Source of the DNA: Mesostigma viride
Lineage: Eukaryota > Streptophyta > Mesostigmatophyceae > Mesostigmatales > Mesostigmataceae
Assembly (NCBI GenBank): GCA_009746045.1
Contig: RPFO01000213.1
Location: 350,564 to 414,563 of the forward strand
DNA: 64,000 nt
Reading direction: 5' to 3'
The notes beneath the pieces were generated by a model. That model was not told the origin of the DNA and made no database searches. It worked only from the letters and a program-made list of their open reading frames with translations. This document shows, piece by piece, positions 1 through 10,429 of the stretch (positions are counted from its first letter, which is position 1; every line of letters begins with the position of its first letter). A program made the position numbers and the translations under genes.

Positions 1-149
1 CAACGGCATCAACTACAATGCTCCATCCCACGTCGGTGCGGGGAAATCTTGCAGCATCCACCTGGTTCTCCTCTCGCACCCTTGGCTTTTCTTCAATGGG
101 AAACAGCTCGTTTAAATGCCGCTCGCCAGCCGCAGCAGCCGTCATTAGT

Positions 150-500
150 TAAGTGGCCAGTGACAGCCAACTGCCGCACGCAGCCGTAGTGCAGTACCCA
201 GCACGCGCCATACAGCATGATAGGATATAGTAGCAGCAGTCAGCCACACACCACAGCCTGACTCGCTTGTGGTAGTTGTTGCAACCAGCTGCAGATACCT
301 ACCAGCACCCCATCAGCATGGCAGCACACAGTCGCAGCAGCCAGCAACACACAGCAGCCTGATCAGCTCTTAGTAGTAGTTGCAGCCAGCTGCACGTACC
401 TGCCAGCCAAATCGCCACTTCAGACCAGCATCAATGCCACCAGCCAGCAGTACGCAGCCGTCTAGTCAGCGGTTAGTAGTCACTGCAGCTAGGTGCCTGT
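150..500. repeat. Degenerate ~120-bp tandem repeat, CAGCA-rich
   Basis: About three imperfect units recur. Each has a CAGCAGCCAGC-type block, then a GTAGTTGTTGCAACCAGCTGC-like block, then TACCTRCCAGC. Units are diverged and boundaries are approximate. No coding sequence was recognised in 1-1500. Confidence 0.5.
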
Positions 501-1539
501 AGCTGCTCACACCCACTGCGGTCGTCGCCAGCTCCTGATAAATGATTCCAGAGCGACTCCTGCCATTACCAGCTTTTACGTCCACGATTCCAAGGGGGGC
601 ACCCTTCCAGGGGCATCTACACACGGGGCCGAGCTGGATCCAGTCCTTGTTTTTTCCCAGTATTTCTACGTGACCTGGGGCACCCTGTTCTTCACCTGGC
701 GCACTCCCAGGGCCACTTGGGGGCCATGTGACCCTTAGCTCCAACTGCTACTCTTGCCTATTTCTCCTTTCAGCATGACCGGGTTAGCCGTGTAAGGGGG
801 GGAGAGCTTGGGTTTCTTTATACCCGACTACCCTCACTATCCATGTGTTACTTGCCAGGGGGGTGAGCTTGTATACGGCATTTGGTGCAAGGGGCATGTC
901 AGGAATATGCCCCAATATGCCTGACAAGTCTAGCACTTACTAATCTAGATAAAGTTCGGGTAGTCCGTAGTTAAGTCAGAACAACCTACAACGCCAGTAT
1001 GACTGCGTAGAGCTCATGTTTGGCTACAACTTTGCCACTAGAATCACCTTGATCTGAGCTCTAGGTAGAAAGTTATGAGTCTTTTCATATATATGTGCCT
1101 GGTCACTATACGGCACTGTAGTACAATCCATGTCGTGTCATGTGGCGCATGGCCCATATAGGACAGGCGCCAATAATTCAATTCGTGGTACCTGGACCGT
1201 CAGCTAGGCGTACCTAATTCTGTCTGCCATGGTACAACCATGATTTGCCAGCAGGCAGCATCTAGCACTGGTTAAGTGTTGCCTAGCTGTCATGTTAAGT
1301 TAATTATGTTGTGGTCCTGCCGACCAGCCATATAGGTGGTGGCTGGGCTACACGCCAGACATCTTTTCTGACCACCACTATTCTAGAAAATGGCACCTTT
1401 CAGCCATGGTGGTTGACAAAATATTTCCATCATGACAAAGTCGTAAATGAGGTCATCATTATTAATGTAATATCAACAACCTCCCATGGTCACAGCATGA
1501 CATTTTTGACAGTTACTATAAACTTACTGAGTGGTCCTT

Positions 1540-2060
1540 AGCGCCTTGTCATGTGGTCATATAGGAAACCCATCAACTTGAGCAGTTCTTGTCGCAATGA
1601 CCCCCCACATTGAGCATGCGTTGCCGTCAGCGTGCAAGAGTTGATTATGTGTGCTTTGGTCAGTTTGCAGATGTCTTTGATGAAGAAGGAGGTGCTAGTG
1701 TGGCTAAATGGTTACTCTAATTTCCTTGTAGCGTCTACATGGGTGGCCGTCTTGGAATGGTTGTAACTTGGGCAGTTCTTGTCAGAATGGCGTCAAACCT
1801 TGAACATAGGAGGTACCATGTGTGCAGAGAATGGTAGTATGTGGTTTGGCCAGTTTTCATGAGGCTTATATGTATAAAGGGGTGTTAGTGTGGTTAAATA
1901 CTAGCTAAAACCTCCCTTAGCTTCGTCACAGGTGGCAATCTAGGAATATCCATCAAATAGGGCTGCGCTTGTCAGAATGACCTGAAAATTTGGGGCTGCA
2001 TGTCCCCCCCTCTCTAGTATTTGGGAATATATGATTTGGCCCTATTCCATGTGTTTATGA
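1540..2060. repeat. ~187-bp tandem repeat, nearly three diverged copies
   Basis: Landmarks recur at about 187-bp spacing: GCAGTTCTTGTC-GAATG near 1580, 1770 and 1965, and GTGYTAGTGTGG-TAAAT near 1693 and 1884. Identity between units is moderate, so this is an old duplication. No gene was recognised here; the flanking 2060-2450 is AT-rich with mononucleotide runs. Confidence 0.55.
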
Positions 2061-2570
2061 TTTGATAATTTTTTTTTCATTAAAAAAGTACCCTTTTTGC
2101 GGGAAAATCCATCAATGTGTGTAAACATGATTATTTTGTGCTCAAAATTAGGTAGCATTTCTCAAAAGTCAGGGAACTATATGGGAATATATGATTTGGT
2201 CCCAATATGTTTGCCCACTGCCCTAGGAAAAATGTGACTAGAATAGCGTCTTTTTCTATTTTTAGCGCGTTACCGGTGCCCTGTGGGGGCTAGTACCCCC
2301 CCCAAGTGGCTGGAAATTTTTTTTTTATCATATTAATGGTCCCCAATCATCGTTGGATTTTTAGCACATGCATAGGTATGGTTTCCAGAAAAGTGCCCTT
2401 TAGGGGTGTCCCCTCCCCTTAAATGATCAATGGTTACAATTTCAGAACCGCCGCTGAATGGTCAGTATGAATCAATGGGTTCTTGACGGCTTTATAAATC
2501 TAGTACAGTCACCTTGCCTTTTGCTATTTCATGCATATTCTGGTTGCACAACGGATTCTTTTTTTTGCAG

Positions 2571-2958
2571 AAGTACAGGACACCGGCAATGCGTCAAGCG
2601 ACTCATTAAGGTATGTTTTGAGATGTGGATTTTAAATGCATGTTCATCTTGTGATGTGCACCACAGTGCTGGTCTGGCCATTTAACGCCACCATGTAGTC
2701 AGACCTAGGTGGATGTCGTGCCGGTATTTTTTCAAGTTGTGGCTTCTGTGACTGCACATAAAATGCTTTCTTATGTATGGTGCTGATTTTACATTCCTGT
2801 GTTCTGCTTTTGTTTTGCATTCTTTTCAGTTTGTGGCGCATACCAACGGCACCGACATCTTCAATTTGGGGCATCAAGCTATGCAAGCGGCCTTGTGAAA
2901 GACAGCCATGGCAACATAGTTGTAGCCATCTTCTTTGAAAAAATTGCAGCAAGATAGA
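2571..2958 (+). other. Possible short exon pair of an unidentified gene or gene relic
   Basis: Two segments have good splice signals. A T-rich tract and GCAG precede 2571; the segment ends at 2610 before GTATGT. A TTTTCAG acceptor precedes 2830. In one frame 2571-2610 joins 2830-2898 and ends in TGA after ...HQAMQAAL. In another frame 2830-2958 is open for about 42 codons, includes KDSHGNIVVAIFFEKIAAR, and ends in TAG at 2956; entering that frame from the upstream segment meets a TAA. The two frames compete. I do not recognise the protein. It may be the 3' end of a host gene, a pseudogene, or chance. Confidence 0.25.
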
Positions 2959-3104
2959 GAATTAGACGAGTTTATGGCAGGGCCATGTCAAGAAATACAT
3001 GCACAAAAGGACGGCTTTCATACGTAAAAAAATTATTTTTTAATAAAAAAAACTGTTGCCTTGATTGCCTTGCTGAAATTATGTTGGCAGTGCTTGCTGC
3101 TATC

Positions 3105-3395
3105 ATAATCTGTTTTTCACTCTCTCGTGGTTTTTCATTTTTCTCAGTTCTTGTGATTTCTCACTTTTCTCAGTCCGAGTGAAGTCTCACTTTTCTCAGA
3201 TTTTCAAATTCTCAATTTCTTCTCAGCTCTTCTCAATTTTTCTCACCCCCTTTTCTCAGGTCATTCTCAGTTTTTCTCAGGGCCTTCTCAGCTCTTCTCA
3301 GCGATTCTCAGTCACTTCTCAGTTATTCTCGGCTCTTCTCAGCTTTTTCTCAATTTTTCTCAGGGTTTCTCAGTTTTCTCAATCCTGACTTCCTA
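3105..3395 (+). repeat. TTCTCAG low-complexity tandem array
   Basis: About 25 short units of the type TTCTCAG or TTTTTCTCAG with variable spacing, strongly strand-asymmetric (pyrimidine-rich top strand). Open frames read across it as serine/phenylalanine-rich peptides, which is expected from the repeat. 3396-4119 shows nothing I can name. Confidence 0.7.
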
Positions 3396-4119
3396 GTGTA
3401 GTGCAGGCTTGGGCCACTTGCTCGTGTTTGTATTATCGTTTATTCTGCCGTCGGGACATTGACGGAATTATTACGTAGGATATGCCGTGATTTACCTTAC
3501 CGGCACAATTCTGTGTGAGCTACGTCAGTGCCTTGCTTTATTTTCAGTGTCGACTTTCCAGTACGGAAGATACTGTGGACTTTTGTACCGTCCGTAGGTC
3601 TTACCATATATTTCTGAGTTGTCTGGTATGACGCGCCGCATGGACTTTGGCATTTTTGCCAGACGGACCAGTTGTGGCGCCGCGTCACTTCCCTTGTGAC
3701 AAGTGTAGACGAAAATAAGTTGAGCCTGCGCCGACCTTAGAGAAAGAAACCTAATATAAGTGGTAGAGTACCTTTTGGCTCCGGCGCCGCGCCTCTGGCG
3801 CATGTGCATGACTTTTTGTGCATCCGACAATGTTGTATGCGCCGCCACTAATCTGACGGCTACAATGCGTTGTTGTGGTTTTGCCCTTTGGGTGGACGTA
3901 GCACTTAGAGGAAAATGTTGCTCCTTGTTGTTTACAAGCCAGGTGACCTAAAGGGCTGTCCCCTAGCCATGGTGGACGCCCATAATATTGATGTCTAATT
4001 AACGAATGGAATGCTAAACATTAATTCCTAACGTGAGAGACATTTCATCAAGCACTATAGGCTCAAGAAAGATCAGGTTTCCTCCAATACCTGGTTATTT
4101 TCACAACAGCCACTGTGAC

Positions 4120-4359
4120 TACCCGCCTTAATTAACCAGGTGGAAGGCCGAGTCGGCCAAGGCACCGTGAAACTTGAGGCAGTTGCTACCAAGGTAGACG
4201 CCCTGGCCACGTGCGCAGGTCCCCGAGATCGCCGAGCGAACGGCCACCTGATCGCCGCCCAACCTGCTGGTAGGGCTAGCGATGACCCCTCGACTCCTGG
4301 GCGGACCTGCATGCTCAAGAGCCAGGCATCCTCTACCACGACCGCCATCACCACCAAGC
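4120..4359 (+). pseudogene. LINE ORF1 pseudogene, 5' piece (split by LTR element 1)
   Basis: The open frame encodes a stretch with heptad-like spacing (TVKLEAVATKVDALATCAG) and ends at ...AITTKL. It resumes in frame after the LTR element at 14401 as KLQELEDTRREAADRDRRR, which looks like a coiled coil. L1-type ORF1 proteins have a coiled coil followed by an RRM-like domain and a C-terminal domain, and the RRM-like part follows at 14560-14835. The CAAGC duplication at the break shows the LTR element landed inside this ORF. Confidence 0.55.
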
Positions 4360-5078
4360 TGTAGCGTGCCGACTAGGGTCGAGCCTAGCGAGCACGAGGA
4401 AGTTTGGCAAAAGAAATATGGTATAAAAAGATACGTGCAAAAAGCGATAGATACCTAAGGTGGTTAACGTTGAAGTCCATACCTTGCGGCACATGCACCT
4501 CTGCATGTGTATACGAGGGTGCCGACAGTCGATATCTAGAGTAATATTGGTGACATTGGGATATATATCGATGGATGTGTGTCCGATGGCATAACGTAAC
4601 GATGGTTACCACGGACATGGTTAGAGGTCGATCAGCCCTATATGTTCGACCCGTAGTTCGGCACACTACAATGAACTTCAGGCCGTAACTTAGTGACGGG
4701 CCACACGAGTGGATCAGCCAGCTGGACTGCCGAGTGCCGACCTAGTGGCACTGCTTGGCATAAAGGCGTGCGAGGACGATGGACAAGACAGTCGTCCTCC
4801 AATCCGCCGACTCACCCACCTCAGTTAATCTGAGCTACGAATCTATTCCTTTTAATACAATCGTGTTCGACACATAACCTTGTACAACTGCAATTGCAAG
4901 AATACAAGAAGGTAATTAATATAATGACTCTGGGCCTACGTTGTGATGACAGCAAGCAAGTAGCCCATAGCTTAGTGATTTCCCTTCCTACTCAGGCAGG
5001 AAACAAACCGGGACGATAGTCCCGTAGATAGAAACGATCTTTCCCAACGTGCCTGGCCGATGGGTTTGGCACGTTACA
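4360..5078 (+). repeat. 5' LTR of element 1 (719 bp)
   Basis: Matches 13661-14400 along its whole length. Differences are a handful of substitutions plus several 2-9 bp indels, many of which look like small local duplications (for example AGCAAGCAAG versus AGCAAG). A TATAAAAA box lies at 4422-4429. Confidence 0.93.
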
Positions 5079-5079
5079 C

Positions 5080-5091
5080 TGGTATCGGAGG
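5080..5091 (+). promoter_or_regulatory. Primer-binding site, initiator-Met tRNA-like
   Basis: TGGTATCGGAGG lies one base after the LTR end. The usual plant iMet site is TGGTATCAGAGC, so about 10 of 12 bases agree. The second element has TGGTTATCGGAGG at the same place. Confidence 0.7.
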
Positions 5092-5143
5092 TTTGTTTTC
5101 TTGTTTTGCATTTCGTTGCCTGAGTATAGTTAGTTGATGATGC

Positions 5144-6940
5144 ATTCTATTCCCACTATTACCAATCCACCAACATTTGATTAAAACAATAAGTGGGCAA
5201 TTACAGAACCCATGAGTGAGCCTGCCACGCTGCACCCATTTCATGATTGATTGTAGTTCTCGTTACCCTAGAAACAAACACAAGAAGAGGGAGGGGGGGC
5301 GGGACAAGAAAAAGAGACCTAGAACATCGTGCAATTGGCACTTTAGGGCGGCGTAGCCCGGGCTCGCCTCATGAGCCGTCAGCAACAGTAACTTAATTGC
5401 TACTTAACTTAACGAACTAGAAATGGCCATACAAAACTGGCCAACTAATTCTAACTCATGGAACCGGTCCAGCCCAAGGCCCACCGTCCCGTAGTACCAC
5501 TCACATAGCGGCGTTCATTCTCATCTGTTATAAAGAAACTACGTTCAGAGAACACCGATTCTATTCCCACTATTACCAATCCACCAACATTTGATTAAAA
5601 CAATAAGTGGGCAATTACAGAACCCATGAGTGAGCCTGCCACGCTGCACCCATTTCATGATTGATTGTAGTTCTCGTTACCCAACCCCCCTTTCCTGGTG
5701 CTTTATCTCCAAAGCTCCGCCAACCACTTTCGCTCAGTGGCTCTCGAGGCTGCCCTGCCGCAACGGTCACGACCATTACAATCGCCGGCGGCTGTAGCGA
5801 GCCTCATGCACGATAACCCTTCGCAGGGCCCCCCCCAGCCTTCCACCCTCGGCCAGTAAAAGAGGGTGTTGAATGTGCACGCAAAGACAAGGAAGAAGAC
5901 GCCTCGTTTAACGACCACGGACCTCCCTCAAAGGCCAGTGCCGCCCTAACGTGACGACAACTTGTAGGACGTCACCCGATGCCACCATATCTCGATTACT
6001 GTCAACGTTGTCACCTGGGGGAGTAACTTTCCATATTTCAGGTTTTAGTTGATGAGCAGGCTCTCATCACACACCCCAGCGGCCGATAAAGCGCAAGCGC
6101 AACTGGGCCGGCCAAAATATTTGGTCCTGCCCGGCCCAGGTCCGTCTGTTAAACTGGCCCCTTAAGTCTCGGTCTGAATCGAAATATTGCATAATTCCGG
6201 AATTCGTCCCCACCACATTCCCGAGACCTCACGCACCCATAAGAGCGGATGCTGGTAAATATTTTTCTACTTACGCGAGGGCCGACAGACTTGTCGTCCA
6301 TCACAATGCCCACTGAAAGTAACCCGACCACCCTTCCTTCGGCAGTCAGTAGTCAGGAACTGCAACCCTGCTGCGACATTCCGCAGCAAAGCGGTAGGCA
6401 CTGCAGCGTGGCACGGAAATCTTACTCATGGTTTCAGAGTTCCGTACAGGTGCCACGCGCAGGCAAACGCGAAGTATTTTATAGTCTCTCGTCGGCCAAG
6501 AACCCAGCTGCGGGGAGAAAACCGACGAGGGTAATTAATTTCTTTTTCACAGTCACGTGACTGTTCAAGCTATGTCAGTCACGCGCCATCTCTAATCGGC
6601 CACCGCCAGCCAAAAGGCTGACGCGATTAGGGCAGCATTAAATTTCTTGTAATCCGCCATACCCATACCCCATACATCCGATTACAAGAAAAAGAGACCT
6701 AGAACATCGTGCAATTGGCACTTTAGGGCGGCGTAGCCCGGGCTCGCCTCATGAGCCGTCAGCAACAGTAACTTAATTGCTACTTAACTTAACGAACTAG
6801 AAATGGCCATACAAAACTGGCCAACTAATTCTAACTCATGGAACCGGTCCAGCCCAAGGCCCACCGTCCCGTAGTACCACTCACATAGCGGCGTTCATTC
6901 TCATCTGTTATAAAGAAACTACGTTCAGAGAACACCGATT
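5144..6940 (-). mobile_element. Split-direct-repeat element A (non-autonomous, DIRS/PAT/Ngaro-like layout)
   Basis: Read on the minus strand, the order is A1 (6940-6684), unique 1001 bp, B1 (5682-5558), A2 (5560-5304), 35-bp spacer, B2 (5268-5144). The two 257-bp A copies and the two 125-bp B copies appear identical by eye. B1 and A2 share the trinucleotide AAT, which also begins A1 and ends B2. This A1-body-B1A2-spacer-B2 plan is that of tyrosine-recombinase retrotransposons of the PAT/Ngaro/Kangaroo type. No RT or recombinase is encoded, so it would be a passenger. It is nested in the leader of LTR element 1. Splice or expression evidence: none. Confidence 0.8.
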
Positions 6941-7921
6941 ATCTTGCAGTCATTCCGGCAATGGTCGGAATTGCCGAAATCTGATTTACGAATATTGCAA
7001 CAGTGACAGTCGACGATGGTCGACTCAGTTTAGATCGATCCGGCGATGGTCGGAGCTACCTTTTGTTATACTCCGCTGGGCTGTGTTGCACTACTAGCTG
7101 CGCACCACCCCCTGTGCAGGTCATCACGGACAGGCACGTGAAAAAGCAAGCGGCCCTCCTGCTGGCGAGAGGACGGGTGGACACGAAATCGCGAGGTAGC
7201 TGGCCGGCGAGGTTGCTCTGACGAAAGTCAGGGCTGTCTACATTCCTGCTTCTTCCTTTCGTCATTTCGTTTGTTTTCCATGCATTATGGAGCGGTAATA
7301 CCTTAACGGCCCTCGATGGAGGAACCGTGATGGAATTTCAGTTTTTTCTTGCACAACCGCTTCCTTACTTTGCGGATTAGCATTTGTTTTCCGGCTGCAC
7401 CTTTATTTTCTTTTCCTTTCATAGTCCTGGGCCGACCCCCTCAGAACCAGCTCAATCCAAGGTGAGAATTCTGACCGATGGGTTGGAACAAAAATGCCAT
7501 TTCTTTTTTTGTAATCCGTTTGGTTGCATATACAAATCTTATATTGTAATATTGTGATACGGACCAAAAAGGGGTATAGTGGCATTTTCCTTACCTTTCA
7601 GCCGATGGGCTCAAACCAGATGTCTTCCTTGTGCCTTGCCGATGGGCAAGAATAGGAGGATATTTGGTACAAACAACTAGGGCTTGACGTATACATCCAG
7701 CAAGCTATATATTGCATTTTGATGTACATGCAACCCTATTGAGGGTCCTACTAAACTTATACGATTCATAAATTAACAAAACATTAGACCTGACATTAGC
7801 CGTATAAGTTGACCACGATCCAAGGGTAGGACTAATAATAGTACTAAGTGCTATAAAGGTGTGTGTGAGTGGTGTGTGTGTGTGTCTAAGGGTCGGGTGG
7901 GTAGTTGGGGTGTGGGGACCC
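6941..7921. other. Leader of LTR element 1, no gene recognised
   Basis: About 1 kb between element A and the gag relic. Open frames are short and do not resemble known proteins. A GTGTGT-rich stretch lies at 7858-7890 just before the first gag ATG candidate. Confidence 0.4.
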
Positions 7922-9080
7922 ATGACCCCGGCAACCGGCCTCGAGTGCTGCACTTTAACACCTAATAGGCTAGCACACCCAAAATCGCAACAAATCGAGC
8001 TGGAGCACGCGCACAGACAGCGCCGTTGTCAGTCTGCAGGATCCAACATGAGTAGGCGAGTCAGGGACACGGACGTGAACCTGAACTTCAGCACCATCAC
8101 GGCAGATGACCCGGGCTACGATCACCCACTTTACGCCCAAGCGCGACAGCAGGCAGGAAGCTTCTTGGTAGGACACCGGTCCAAGCATACTCTCCTGCCG
8201 CCCACGTTTGGGTGGCCTGAGCCCCGGGAGTTCAGCGGCCCCAGGCGGCAAAACCTTTTCAAGGCGCCGCCCATGCCCGACTTCAAGCACATCCCCAAGC
8301 TAAACAAGAGCATGAAGCCGCGAGACATCCAGGAGTGGGCTAGGCTGGTGAACAACGCCATTACATTCTGGTCGAACTACCACAACTGGGATCTGTCCAC
8401 CGAGGACTTGATCGACTTGATCATCACCCAGGCCATGGACATCTCAGTTACACGACTGCTTCACTGCGATAGCATCGCGTCACAGTCCTATACCCCAAGG
8501 ATATCCACGAGCTGATGGAACGATTTCAGCAGAAGCTCGTCCCACCAGACGCTGAGTTCCAGGAGCGCATCGCCTTTGGCGCATTCCGACAGGGTGACAT
8601 GCCCTACCGCGAGTTTGAGGTGGAATTGGACGAGATGGCGAATCGCCTATTGGATGTGTCGGGCCACGAGTACAAGATTCGCCTCATGGAGGCCATCCAC
8701 CCTGATCTGCGGCTCGAGGCTAGGAAGAAGTTTGCAGACACCCCGTGGCATCTGTGGGACATGTCCAAGGTCAAAGCATATCTCCTCACTACAGCCGACG
8801 ACCACATGGCTAGTAGGACTGCATGCTCGACGCGGCGCGTACTGACGCGTCGAATCCAGCAGACGAAGGCGACCTCGCGCAGGAATCCCCAGCTGAGGAG
8901 GAGCAAGATGAGGAAGATATTGGCGACGCGCAGAATGACTCTCAGGTCAATGCTCTACTCAACACCCGCAGCCGGCACATGCGGTGCTTCTACTGCCAGG
9001 AGATCGGTCACATGAAGCGCAACTGCCCGAAGTTGACGAGAGGAGCAGACACGCCCTGTGACACGTCGGCAACCTATTGA
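7922..9080 (+). pseudogene. gag pseudogene of LTR element 1 (CCHC zinc knuckle)
   Basis: ATG candidates are at 7922 and 8048. The frame runs to a TGA at 8513-8515, shifts after ...ASQSYTP, continues 8515-8810 (ERFQQKLVPPDAEFQERIAFG...), then shifts again to 8823-9080. The last part is acidic and ends with the knuckle RCFYCQEIGHMKRNC, a C-x2-C-x4-H-x4-C motif typical of Gag nucleocapsid. It aligns by eye with the gag at 20672-22992: both have NLNFS..DDPGY.HP, KAPPMP.FK.PKL, SIASQSY and KLVPPDAE. Gag would bind RNA and form particles. Two frameshifts and the Harbinger insertion just downstream make it non-functional. Confidence 0.85.
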
Positions 9081-9101
9081 ACATGATCATGTGGACCCTT
9101 A

Positions 9102-9775
9102 GGGCCAACTCACACGGGTCGCGATCCGTGGTTCGTACGGTCATGGTTCGCGAACCGCTTTGCCGAGTGGCATCGAACTTTCTGCCACGTGGAACAGAAA
9201 TTGGTTGACGAACCGGTCGCACTCACACGGCGGGTCGCGGGCGTTCGGATTGTTCAAATAGATAAAGATTGGTTCACAGTACCTTTTTTTCTGGCATTTC
9301 CGCACGTTCCGCTCTTTTCCGCACTCCTCCTCAATCTCCTCGTTGTCGCCACCTGTCCTTGGATTTACACATACAGCGGGATATCTACGATACCGTATTC
9401 TGATTATTCGGGTGTATCCAGTGATTATTTGTCTTTACTGGACGATACTAAATTCTACCTGGCGAGACCGGCTTCGCTGGATCGAAACTGTCCAGTTTTC
9501 TTCAGCACCCTGCCGTACTGGTTCTACGCCGACTGAATTCGTACCATTAATTCCCGTACTTTCAGGTCTTTTTCGCACTTGTCAGGTTCGATTCACGGAC
9601 ACGTGGACTTTTCTCTCGTGAACATGGGTCGCGATACGATTTCCCGCGAACCACAAAGTCGGGTCGCGAACCATGCCCGTTTTCCGGCACTATCTGCCGA
9701 CGCCGTGAGAAGATTCCTGCCACGCATGACAAGAGTGCTCACGAACTACGGATCGCGACCCGTGTGAGTTAGCCC
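9102..9775. mobile_element. PIF/Harbinger-type MITE, TSD TTA
   Basis: The ends are inverted repeats of about 35 bp starting GGGCYAACTCACACGGG and continuing TCGCGATCCGTRGTTCGT. TTA flanks both sides (9099-9101 and 9776-9778). Three-base TWA duplications and GGG/GGC termini are characteristic of PIF/Harbinger. Extra subterminal copies of GGGTCGCGA occur inside. The 674-bp body has no transposase, so it is non-autonomous. It lies 21 bp after the gag relic. Confidence 0.85.
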
Positions 9776-9778
9776 TTA

Positions 9779-10429
9779 GCTTTGCATTGCGGTTTGATAC
9801 TCAGCCAACCTTTCTTTGGGAACGAACCAACCTGTTCCCTTCTTCCCTTGCAGGATGCTGCCGGGCTAAGGCCGGGCATGTAGGTCTGCCGCATAGTCGG
9901 CAACCATTCCGAAATGCTGCGGCCGGGAGGTCTGACACTGATTCACCACTTGCCATGTCTGCCTACTACTATTAATTGCTCTGTGTCGACCACACCCACG
10001 TTTCCTTTTTATAGCCGTGGCAGCCTCTGCTCAATGTTGTGTTTGGCCGTGAAGTCGAGGATCCTTCGTGTGACATGCACAATGGCTTGCCGCAACTTAG
10101 GTATTGCTGCTAACGCCTATATACTAATATCGCATAGCCACATTTGTCTGATTGACTAATCCCTAGAGTGTCACGTAGGCGCGACAAATCTGTCGATTAT
10201 CATAGTACTGTCTCCAGATCCATTTAGGGGGGGGAGGAGTCTGACAAGGTTATTGTGATGAAACAACATCAAGTGAAGGGCCAGTTCAGGTGTCAGAATA
10301 TAGTACTTGACATATCTGTCTGGTACTAGTTGTCTTTTCCTTTTCCCTGCACGGCTGCTGGCCAGCGATGGCTGCCCTCAGCAGTTGGCATCATGCATTC
10401 CATGCAGAGGTTACTATGTGTGGAGTCTT
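9779..10429. other. Internal region of LTR element 1, no gene recognised
   Basis: Open frames are short and without recognisable motifs; pol remnants were sought and not seen. Confidence 0.4.

Noticed and set aside
2896-2958. Selenocysteine or readthrough TGA at 2896
   Set aside because: The downstream coding-like stretch KDSHGN is in a different frame from the TGA, so no readthrough is implied.
5144-6940. Simple tandem duplication of one 414-bp unit
   Set aside because: The unique 1001-bp body lies between A and B in one half and only 35 bp in the other, and two further elements show the same order and motifs.
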